Positions 48,276-54,964 of a stretch of 54,964 nucleotides of DNA are shown one piece after another (the stretch's first letter is position 1; the number at the start of each line of letters is the position of its first letter). The notes under the pieces were generated by a model, which was given only the letters and a program-made list of their open reading frames with translations, searched no databases and was not told where the DNA came from. The translations under genes were made by a program, and so were the position numbers. The stretch spans positions 1 to 54,964 of the forward strand of contig DATDCY010000155.1 in assembly GCA_036524115.1 (NCBI GenBank), read 5' to 3'. The stretch is from a bacterium (GTDB lineage Bacteria; JAUVQV01; DATDCY01).

Positions 48276-50132
48276 TCAGGGGCTGACGTCGAAACTCTTG
48301 GACGCGCTCCAGCTCTTCCACGTGTCGAGGTAAGCGCGCACGCGCCAGGAATAGACGCCCGCAGCCACGACCAGCGAGGGGGTCGCGGTGCAAACGCCCG
48401 TCGCGCAGGCCGCTGTGCCGACGACCCTGTTGCAGAAAGGCGTGCCGCCCGCGGAGATCTCGACCTGGTACTTCGACGCGCCGGGGACCTTCGTCCAGCG
48501 GTAGGCCGGCGTCGGGTCGGCAATGGTTCCGCCCGGCGAGAGAGGCCTGGGCCGCTCCAGCTCGACGATCGCCCTCTTCAGGTTCGGGCGCGGCCCGATG
48601 TGCTGCGACGCAGGGAAACCCGGCGCATCCTGCTGCGGGCTGCCCGTGGAGGAGAGCAGGAAACGGACGCGCGCGGGCAGCAGGAGCGATCCCCGTTGCC
48701 GGGTGATGCCGCTGAGCAGCGCGGCGGCGCCGGCCACGATCGACGCTGCGCTCGAGGTGCCGGAGAAGGAATCCGAATACCACTGGTTCACGCCGGAGCC
48801 GGCATGGAGATCGCCGTACCCGGTCGTGACCACCCGGAATCCCCAGCCCTGGACGTCCACCCGCCTGCCGAAGCTGGAGTAACTCAGGCGGGAACGATCG
48901 TTCTGCGTGTACCCCGGCGGCGCCCCCGCGCCGACGATGATCGCACCGGAGTCGTTCGCCGTCGTGCCGAAGACTCCCAGGCAATTGGGCGAGTCCAGGT
49001 CCACTGCGCCGTTGCCAGCCGCCTGGACGACGATCCGCTTCCCGGCGGTCGCCGTCTTGATCGCGTCACGGACCGACCAGATCCACTCCAGCGGTCCATA
49101 CCCGCTGCTGCACGCCGAGGTCTGCTGCTCAATCAGGATCACATCCCCGGGCGAGGTGGCCAGCCGCGCTGCGTTGATCGCGGCCGCTGGCGCGTACGGG
49201 CGGCAAGAGGTGTTCGGGCACGGGGAGGCGAACTTGAGCGAGGCCGCCGAGGCAATGCCGCGGACGCCGAGGCCGTTGGCGACCCCCGCCAGTTCGCCGA
49301 GGACAGCCGTGCCGTGGTCGGATCCCCAGCCCTGGTAGAAAACCCCGCTGATGAGCGGCACGGACGGCAGGTCCTCGTGGGCCGGATTGAAGCTGTACTC
49401 GACGTCCACGATCGTCACGCGACCACCGCTTCCGTCGGCTTTCGTCCAGGCGAAGGTGGCGTCGATGCCTTCGGGGGCGGTCTTGACGTAGCCCTGCAGC
49501 GTGCTGAAGTCAGGGGTGGATGTCTCGGCCATGCCGGCGAAGGGAGACATCCTGGCGATCCCTGGATCGCCCGGCGGCGGCGACGGCAGCGGCGCGGCGT
49601 AGGCGATCTCCACCTCGGGCAGGGCGTTGAGAGCGTCGATCAGCGACTCGATGTCGGCCCCCGGGGCAACCCTCAAGCGGTACCACAGGTTCAGGTCGGG
49701 CAGCTCCTCCCCGCCCAGTTCCTCGAGGGCGTGCCGCTCCCGTGCGATCTCCGCCTCTGGCTGGGGGAAGAGGCGCTCGACCGCCTCCACGGAGTGCGCT
49801 GACAGCACCGCGTGCACGCCGACGAGATCCCGCCCGTCGAGCGAGGTCAGACATCCCTCTCGAAGCCGGACTTGCCCGCCCTGGGCGAATTTGACCTCGA
49901 TCGCCTCGCGCGACTGTCGCGCGAGGAGCCGGGTGTGCGCCGGCTTGGGCGGGGGCAGCCGCGCCCGCAGACCCGGGGCCGCCTCGGTGGCGCGGACCGG
50001 AGACGGGAGCGGCGCCAGGACAGCCACCCACAAGGCGACGATCGCGGCCGCCCCGCGGCGACCACTCGAGGCGCGGATGCCCTGCGCCCCACCGGGGGAC
50101 GGTGCGCCGTGCTCAGCGAGCGCCGGCGCCAC
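48276..50132 (-). CDS. Exported subtilisin-like serine protease (S8 family)
   Basis: A 618-aa protease with a signal-like hydrophobic segment at about 28-48. The S8 domain (about 205-480) has the triad D243 (TIVDVEYSF), H273 (SDHGTAVLGE) and S460 (SGTSSAAS), with oxyanion N374 (QAAGNGA). A propeptide-like region (about 75-185) precedes it and a fibronectin-III-like C-terminal domain (about 525-618) follows. The DVE rather than DTG motif around Asp is atypical. The GTG start at 50132 lies 6 bp after the metF stop, and an internal start is possible. Confidence 0.85.
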   Translation of the reverse strand: MAPALAEHGAPSPGGAQGIRASSGRRGAAAIVALWVAVLAPLPSPVRATEAAPGLRARLPPPKPAHTRLLARQSREAIEVKFAQGGQVRLREGCLTSLDGRDLVGVHAVLSAHSVEAVERLFPQPEAEIARERHALEELGGEELPDLNLWYRLRVAPGADIESLIDALNALPEVEIAYAAPLPSPPPGDPGIARMSPFAGMAETSTPDFSTLQGYVKTAPEGIDATFAWTKADGSGGRVTIVDVEYSFNPAHEDLPSVPLISGVFYQGWGSDHGTAVLGELAGVANGLGVRGIASAASLKFASPCPNTSCRPYAPAAAINAARLATSPGDVILIEQQTSACSSGYGPLEWIWSVRDAIKTATAGKRIVVQAAGNGAVDLDSPNCLGVFGTTANDSGAIIVGAGAPPGYTQNDRSRLSYSSFGRRVDVQGWGFRVVTTGYGDLHAGSGVNQWYSDSFSGTSSAASIVAGAAALLSGITRQRGSLLLPARVRFLLSSTGSPQQDAPGFPASQHIGPRPNLKRAIVELERPRPLSPGGTIADPTPAYRWTKVPGASKYQVEISAGGTPFCNRVVGTAACATGVCTATPSLVVAAGVYSWRVRAYLDTWKSWSASKSFDVSP

Positions 50133-50138
50133 GGACGG

Positions 50139-51125
50139 CTACGCCTGGGCGAGGGTCGGCCGCGGGTAGAGGCCGGCGCCCTTGACGATCGGCTCCAGGG
50201 CGCTCTCCCACTCGATCGCCATCACGTGCACGCCCTTGACGTGCGGGATGTCGAGAACCTGCTTGATCAGCTCGATCGCGATCTTGATCCCCTCGGCCTC
50301 CTGCAGCTCCTTCATCTTCTTCTTGTCGTCGCCCGCGGCCTCCTTGGCCTTTGCCATGCGCGCGATCAGCTCGGGGGGCACCGAGATCCCGGAGACGGAC
50401 GTGTCCATGTACTTGAGCATCATCGCGCTCTTGGGGACGATGATTCCCGCCAGCATCGCCGTGTGCTCGAAGCAGCCGAGGTCGGCGGCCTTCTTCATCT
50501 GCGAGCGGAAGAGCTCGACGTCGTAGATCCCCTGCGTCTGGATGAAGTCCGCGCCGGCCTTGACCTTCTTGAGCAGGTTGACCGGCCGGAAGTCCATCGG
50601 GTCGCCCAGCGGCGTCCAGGAGGCGCCGATGTGGAACTTCGGGGCGACCTGCAGCTTATCGCCGCCCTGCTGGAGGCCCTCGTCGCGCATCTTCTTGAGG
50701 ATGCCGACGAGCTGGACCGTGTCGATGTCGTAGACGTTCTTCGCCCCCGGGTGCCCCATGAGCTTGCCGGCCTTGCCGAAGGACTGGTGGTCGCCGGCGA
50801 TGCAGAGGCAGTTCTTGATGCCGAGCGCCGAGGCGCCGAGGAGATCGGCCTGCATCGCGATCCGGTTGCGGTCGCGGCAGGTCATCTGCATCACCGGCTC
50901 GAGGCCCTCGCGCGCGGCGACGACGGCCGCAGCGATGCTCGAGATGCGCACGACCGCGGTCTGGCAGTCCGTGATGTTCGCCGCGTCGCAGAAGCCCTTG
51001 AGCTGATGCGCCTTGTGGACGACCTCCGCCGGGTCCGCGGACATCGGCGGCCCGAGCTCGCCGGTGACCGCCGGCTGCCCGCTCGCGATGACTCTCTCGA
51101 GATTGCTCCCGCTCTTCGTCGTCAT
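50139..51125 (-). CDS. metF: Methylenetetrahydrofolate reductase MetF
   Basis: A 328-aa TIM-barrel flavoprotein that reduces methylene-THF to methyl-THF. VTGELGPPMSADPAEVVHKA, NITDCQTAVVRISS, QMTCRDRNR, CIAGDH and GADFIQTQGIYD are recognisable MTHFR blocks (Gly-Pro replaces the usual EL.PP start region of the E. coli enzyme). Position after hdrA-mvhD-metV and the 4-nt overlap with metV indicate the HdrA/MvhD-linked reductase used in the methyl branch of the Wood-Ljungdahl pathway. Confidence 0.93.
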   Translation of the reverse strand: MTTKSGSNLERVIASGQPAVTGELGPPMSADPAEVVHKAHQLKGFCDAANITDCQTAVVRISSIAAAVVAAREGLEPVMQMTCRDRNRIAMQADLLGASALGIKNCLCIAGDHQSFGKAGKLMGHPGAKNVYDIDTVQLVGILKKMRDEGLQQGGDKLQVAPKFHIGASWTPLGDPMDFRPVNLLKKVKAGADFIQTQGIYDVELFRSQMKKAADLGCFEHTAMLAGIIVPKSAMMLKYMDTSVSGISVPPELIARMAKAKEAAGDDKKKMKELQEAEGIKIAIELIKQVLDIPHVKGVHVMAIEWESALEPIVKGAGLYPRPTLAQA

Positions 51126-51814
51126 TTCTTCGCCTCCGCCTCCGCGGGAGCAGCGATGTGCTCCAGGACGATCTTCTTGGGCCCGCCGTCGCGGGCGGTC
51201 GACCAGTTGCGCGGCGGCTGGATCTCGGCGAGCCTGTCCAGCCGGCCGAGCTCCTTCATCCGCTCGACGATCAGGTACCAGGCGCAGTCGATGTCCTTGC
51301 TGACCTCGCACTTGCCCTGGTTGGTGCCGCCGCAGGGGCCGTTCATCAGCGACTTGGAGCAGCGCGCGATGGGGCAGATCCCGCCCGTCAGGTGCAGGAT
51401 GCAGTTGCCGCAGCCGGCGCAGAGCTCGACGAAGACGCCCGCCGCCGGCACCGCGCCGTAGAACGAGGTGTTGATCCCCGGGAAGACCGGGACCTTGCCG
51501 ATCAGCCCGGAGAGGAAGTTCACGCCCACGCCGCACGCGGTGGAGATGACCAGCTCGTACTCGCGCAGCTGCTCGAGGACGGGCTCGAAGTACTCCGGCT
51601 CGCACTGGCGCTGGACCGCCGTGAAGTCGGCCTGCAGCGCGACGCCCTCCTCCGTGGCCTTCATGCGGAGCATCGTGGCGAGGATCTCCGCCTCCTTGGC
51701 GCCCCCGGCGTGGCAGATCGCGACGCAGGTATTGCAGCCGATCACCATCACCTTCTTGAAGCCCTTGACCATCTCCCAGGTTTCCGGGAACGGTTTCTGC
51801 GACCCGACGATCAT
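51122..51814 (-). CDS. metV: MetV-like methylenetetrahydrofolate reductase C-terminal (zinc/Fe-S) domain protein
   Basis: A 230-aa protein of the MTHFR_C family, rich in cysteine (IGCNTCVAICHAGG; ISTACGVGVNF; CAGCGNCILHLTGGICPIARCSKS; GPCGG...KCEV). In acetogens MetV forms the core MetVF complex with MetF and mediates electron entry to its FAD. ATG at 51814 overlaps the mvhD stop and the 3' end overlaps metF, both by ATGA, so the three are tightly coupled. Confidence 0.9.
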   Translation of the reverse strand: MIVGSQKPFPETWEMVKGFKKVMVIGCNTCVAICHAGGAKEAEILATMLRMKATEEGVALQADFTAVQRQCEPEYFEPVLEQLREYELVISTACGVGVNFLSGLIGKVPVFPGINTSFYGAVPAAGVFVELCAGCGNCILHLTGGICPIARCSKSLMNGPCGGTNQGKCEVSKDIDCAWYLIVERMKELGRLDRLAEIQPPRNWSTARDGGPKKIVLEHIAAPAEAEAKK

Positions 51815-52323
51815 GACTGGCTCCCCTGGCACTGCTGTTTCAGTTGCGCCGCATGGATCGGCGTGGGCCCGAGGGCGCGCACCTTCTCCACGAACTCCGT
51901 GCAGATCTGCGCCCAGCGCGGGCCCATCGCCGCCGAGAGATTGAACATCTCCAGCCGGTCCGGGTCGATGCCGAGCTTCTTCAGGAGCGTCTTCACGTAC
52001 TCGATCCTTCTCGCCGCGAACGCATTACCTTCCAGGTAATGGCATTGTCCCTTGAGTCAGCCGGCGACGAAGACGCCGTCGACCCCCCTCTCGAACGCCC
52101 GCAGCAGGTGCATGTGGTCGAGCTTGCCGGTGCAGGGCAGCCGGATGACCTTGACGTTCGGCGGGTACGACAGGCGCATCACGCCCGCCAGGTCCGCCGC
52201 CGCGAACGCGCAGTAGTGGCACGCGAACGCAATGACGTTGGGCTCCCAGCCGACCGGGACGGGCTGCTTCGCCTCGATCGAGGGGACCGCGGCCGGCGCC
52301 GCGGCCTCAGCGACAGTCGTCAT
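51811..52323 (-). CDS. mvhD: MvhD-type hydrogenase iron-sulfur subunit, probable selenoprotein (UGA = Sec89)
   Basis: The frame from ATG 52323 (GAGGAG site) reaches an in-frame TGA at codon 89 (52059-52057) and continues open for 81 more codons to the real stop overlapping metV. Translated through, it is a normal-length (170-aa) MvhD protein: FACHYCAFAAADLAGV, VIRLPCTGKLD, GVDGVFVAG-U-LKGQCHYLEGN, then KTLLKKLGIDPDRLEMFNLSAAMG. MvhD proteins have GCxxGxCHY here, so UGA sits exactly at a conserved [2Fe-2S]-region cysteine. A 7-bp hairpin with GG in its loop lies 15 nt downstream. The protein passes electrons between HdrA and its partners. Selenocysteine is inferred; a nonsense mutation is the alternative. 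Confidence 0.85.
52023..52041 (-). promoter_or_regulatory. Bacterial SECIS-like hairpin in mvhD
   Basis: In mRNA sense CATTACC-TGGAA-GGTAATG, a perfect 7-bp stem with a 5-nt loop. The loop begins 22 nt after the UGA and has G at its second and third positions, within the known range for bacterial SECIS elements. The codons it uses (CAT, GGT, AAT) are rare in this GC-rich sequence. Confidence 0.7.
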
Positions 52324-52334
52324 ACGCTCTCCTC

Positions 52335-54964
52335 CTACGCCTCGACGAGGCCGGGTTCCGATTCGGCCGCCGCGTCGATCATCGCGAAGATCTGGTCGTC
52401 GCGGAAGTTGTTCACCTGGAAGGCCTTCGCCGGGCAGATCCCGGCGCAGATGCCGCAGCCCATGCACTTGACCTCGTTGTGCGAGATCATCCCGTCCTTG
52501 TCGATGTACGGCGAGCCGAAGGGGCAGACCCGCAGGCACGAGAGGCAGGACATGCAGAGCGCGCGCTTGTGCTTGGCGATGATCCCCGAGACCGCGAGCC
52601 GCTCGTGCGAGAGCACGACGCCGGCGCGCCCGGCCGCGGCGAGGGCCTGGCCGATGGTCTCGTCGAGGTTCTTCGGCGCGTGCCCGAGGCCGCAGACGAA
52701 GAGTCCCTCGGAGGGGAAGTCGACCGGGCGCAGCTTCACGTGCGCCTCCAGGTAGTAGCCGTCGGGGTTGCGCGTGACCTTGTACATCGCGCCCACGGCG
52801 TCGGTCGTCGGGTGCGGGCGCAGCCCGGTGGAGAGCACCACGTGGTCCGCGGCGATCTCGACCTCGCGGTCCAGCATCGGGTCGAAGGCGCGCACCGTCA
52901 GCGGCCCCGCGCCCGCCTGCTCGACGACCGGCTTGCGCTCCACGTCGTAGCGCACGAAGAGCACGCCGAGCTCGCGCGCCTTGCGGTAGTAGTCCTCCCG
53001 CAGCCCGTACGTGCGCACGTCGCGGTAGAGGATGACCACCTGGGAGCGCGCGTTGGCCTCCTTGATGCGGATCGCGTTCTTGATCGCGTCCTGGCAGCAG
53101 ACGCGCGAGCAGTACTGGTTCGGCTCCTCGCGCGAGCCCACGCACTGGATCATCACGTAGGAGCCCGACGGCGTCTCGCCCGCCGCGAGCTGCTGCTCGA
53201 GCGCGCGCTGGGTGATGACGCGGTCGCTCTTGCCGTAGAGGTACTCCGTCGGCTGGTACTCGACGCCGCCGGTGGCCAGCACGATCGCGCCGTGCTCGGC
53301 CGTCGCGCCGGTGGTCAGCGTCGTCACGTAGTTGCCGACGAACCCTTCCGTCTTCACGACCTCCGCGCCGAGGTGCACCGTGATCCGCGGGTGCGCCTTG
53401 ACCGCCGCGATCCGGCCGGCGAGGAACGCCGGGACGTCGCCGCCCTCGAGCGTGTAGCGCAGGTTGCGGGCGAGACCACCGAGCTCCTTCTCCTTCTCCA
53501 CGAGATGGACCGCGAAGCCCTGGTCGGCCAGCGAGAGCGCCGTGGTCATCCCGGCGACGCCGCCGCCAATGACCAGGCACGCGGGCGTGACGCCGACCGT
53601 CTCGCTCTGGAGCGGCTCCTGGAGGCGCGACTTCGCGATCGCCATCTTGACGATGCCCACCGCCTTCTTCGTCGCGGCCTCGGGCTGCGCCTTGTGGCAC
53701 CACGAGCACTGCTCGCGGATGTCCGCCAGGTCGAAGAGGTACTTGTTGAGGCCCGCCTCGCGGATCGTCTCCTGGAAGAGCGGCTCGTGCGTCCGCGGCG
53801 TGCAGGAGGCGACGACGACGCGGTTGAGCTTCTGCTCCTCGATGATCTTCTTCATCGACTCCTGGTGGTCCTGGGAGCAGGCGTAGATCGCGTTGGTCGC
53901 GAAGACCACCCCCGGCTGGTGCTTCGCCGCCTCGACCACCTCGTCGATCTTGACCGTGGAGGAGATGTTGATGCCGCAGTGGCACACGAAGACGCCGATG
54001 CGCGGTTCCTGGCCGGTGACGTCGCGCTCGGGCGGCAGCTCCTTCTTCACGACCTCGGTGCCGCGCGCCTCGGAAAGCAGCGCCATCGCGCCGCCGGCCA
54101 CCGCGCTGCCCTGGACCACCGTCTCCGGGATGTCCTTCGGGGCCTGGAACGTGCCGGCCACGAAGACGCCGGGCCGCGAGGTTTCGACGGGCGCGAACCC
54201 GGAGGTCTTCGCGAAACGATAGTCGGTGGCCTCGATGCCGCAGGCCGCAGCCAGCTGCACCGCGTCCTTGTGGGGCTGGAAGCCGATGGAGAGCACGACC
54301 ATGTCGAACGTCTCGTCGACGAGCTCCCCGTTCTCGAGCGCGTGACGCAGCACGAGGTTGCCGGTCCCCGGCTCCTCGCGCACGCTCGAGACCATGGCGC
54401 GCTGGTACTTGACGCCGTACTCGTTCTTGGCGCGCTCGACGTACTTGTCGAAGTCCTTGCCGAAGGCGCGCATCTCCATGAAGAAGATCTTCGGCTCGAT
54501 GTGCGCGTCGTGCTCCTTGGCGATGATCGCCTGCTTGGTCGCGTACATGCAGCAGACCGAGGAGCACCAGGGGTTCGCGTTGTGCGGGTCGCGCGAGCCG
54601 ACGCACTGGATCCAGGCGACCTTCACCGGGTGCTTGCCGTCCGAGGGACGCTGCACCACCCCCTTGGAAGGACCGGAGGCCGAGAGGATGCGCTCGAACT
54701 GGATCGAGGTCACGACGTTCGGCCAGCGCCCGAGGCCCAGCTCGCCGCGCACGCGCCCGTCGTAGAGCTCGAGGCCGGGCGAGAGGATCACGGCGCCGAC
54801 GTCCAGGTCGAACTGCTCCTCGTACGGAGCGTCGTGGACGATCGCCTTGGCGAGGCAGGCGTCCACGCAGTAGTAGCACTCGCAGCAGCCGGCGCAGTTG
54901 AGGCAGCGGCCGGCCTCGGCGAGCGCGACCGGCTCGGGGAAGCCCAGCTCGACCTCGCGGAAGT
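52335..54964 (-). CDS. hdrA: HdrA-like FAD/iron-sulfur subunit, double type (5' end outside window)
   Basis: About 875 residues are visible; the N-terminus is cut. The protein holds two HdrA-like halves. The first has an Fe-S motif (CLNCAGCCECYYCVDAC) and IQCVGSRDPHNANPWCSSVCC. The second has GVFVCHCGINISS, a Rossmann FAD motif VIGGGVAGMTTALSLA, IQCVGSREEPNQYCSRVCC, and two C-terminal 4Fe-4S motifs (CMSCLSCLRVCPFG; CMGCGICAGICPAKAF). Such proteins carry flavin and several Fe-S clusters and can bifurcate electrons with MvhD. The stop lies 11 bp before mvhD. Linkage to mvhD-metV-metF suggests it supplies or splits electrons for methylene-THF reduction. Confidence 0.9.
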   Translation of the reverse strand, partial: FREVELGFPEPVALAEAGRCLNCAGCCECYYCVDACLAKAIVHDAPYEEQFDLDVGAVILSPGLELYDGRVRGELGLGRWPNVVTSIQFERILSASGPSKGVVQRPSDGKHPVKVAWIQCVGSRDPHNANPWCSSVCCMYATKQAIIAKEHDAHIEPKIFFMEMRAFGKDFDKYVERAKNEYGVKYQRAMVSSVREEPGTGNLVLRHALENGELVDETFDMVVLSIGFQPHKDAVQLAAACGIEATDYRFAKTSGFAPVETSRPGVFVAGTFQAPKDIPETVVQGSAVAGGAMALLSEARGTEVVKKELPPERDVTGQEPRIGVFVCHCGINISSTVKIDEVVEAAKHQPGVVFATNAIYACSQDHQESMKKIIEEQKLNRVVVASCTPRTHEPLFQETIREAGLNKYLFDLADIREQCSWCHKAQPEAATKKAVGIVKMAIAKSRLQEPLQSETVGVTPACLVIGGGVAGMTTALSLADQGFAVHLVEKEKELGGLARNLRYTLEGGDVPAFLAGRIAAVKAHPRITVHLGAEVVKTEGFVGNYVTTLTTGATAEHGAIVLATGGVEYQPTEYLYGKSDRVITQRALEQQLAAGETPSGSYVMIQCVGSREEPNQYCSRVCCQDAIKNAIRIKEANARSQVVILYRDVRTYGLREDYYRKARELGVLFVRYDVERKPVVEQAGAGPLTVRAFDPMLDREVEIAADHVVLSTGLRPHPTTDAVGAMYKVTRNPDGYYLEAHVKLRPVDFPSEGLFVCGLGHAPKNLDETIGQALAAAGRAGVVLSHERLAVSGIIAKHKRALCMSCLSCLRVCPFGSPYIDKDGMISHNEVKCMGCGICAGICPAKAFQVNNFRDDQIFAMIDAAAESEPGLVEA

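Noticed and set aside
51811-51996. A separate 61-aa gene starting MKTLLKKLGID
   Set aside because: Its start is an internal GTG (Val110) of the mvhD frame. It has no ribosome-binding site and its sequence is the normal C-terminus of MvhD, so it belongs to the UGA-containing gene.

Overview
The window is GC-rich throughout except for two AT-rich promoter islands. It reads as a chromosomal segment of an anaerobic, diazotrophic, probably Gram-negative bacterium. The evidence is a Mo-nitrogenase cluster with NifI-type PII switches, a fused NifEN, sigma-54 promoters, several multihaem c-type cytochromes beside an outer-membrane barrel, and an HdrA-MvhD-MetV-MetF methylenetetrahydrofolate reductase module. 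This mix fits Desulfobacterota/Desulfuromonadota-like lineages or a related uncultured phylum. That placement is inference from gene content; there is no rRNA in the window.

Layout. 1-8 kb holds housekeeping and miscellaneous genes: a partial thioredoxin-domain (DUF255) protein, MgtC, a tRNA-queuosine mannosyltransferase, a universal stress protein, a NAGPA-domain protein, a PEBP protein, alanine dehydrogenase and a PIG-L-like deacetylase. 8.2-31.7 kb is a nitrogen-fixation island: nifA1, a sigma-54-driven permease, two amt-PII pairs, nifA2, nifHD, nifK-EN-X-I1-I2, a small ferredoxin, nifB, modABC, an amt pseudogene, an AbrB/PIN toxin-antitoxin pair and a third intact amt. 31.7-40.5 kb is a leftward block: hybrid histidine kinase, zinc ribbon and SPFH proteins, PHP, HIT, SerA, an exported protein and a thioredoxin-DsbD fusion. 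40.5-48.1 kb runs rightward: a peptidase, shikimate kinase, then a barrel plus three multihaem cytochromes resembling a porin-cytochrome conduit. 48.2-55 kb runs leftward: a subtilase, then metF, metV, mvhD and hdrA (cut by the window edge).

How it fits together. NifA-type activators and sigma-54 probably control ammonium uptake, PII proteins and nitrogenase as one regulon. Six GG-N10-GC promoters are visible. Three of them (amt1, nifH, nifK) carry a shared half-site array (TGT-N9/10-RCA-N4-TGT) at almost the same distance (80-82 bp) upstream. NifI1/NifI2 would switch off nitrogenase after translation, Mod proteins supply molybdate, and NifB/EN/X build FeMo-co.

The most notable items are: an in-frame UGA in mvhD at a conserved cysteine position, followed by a SECIS-like hairpin (a probable selenoprotein); the conserved upstream activator arrays; a two-copy structured intergenic repeat with a compensated stem inside the nif cluster; and a cytochrome whose repeats alternate CX2CH with CX5CH motifs.
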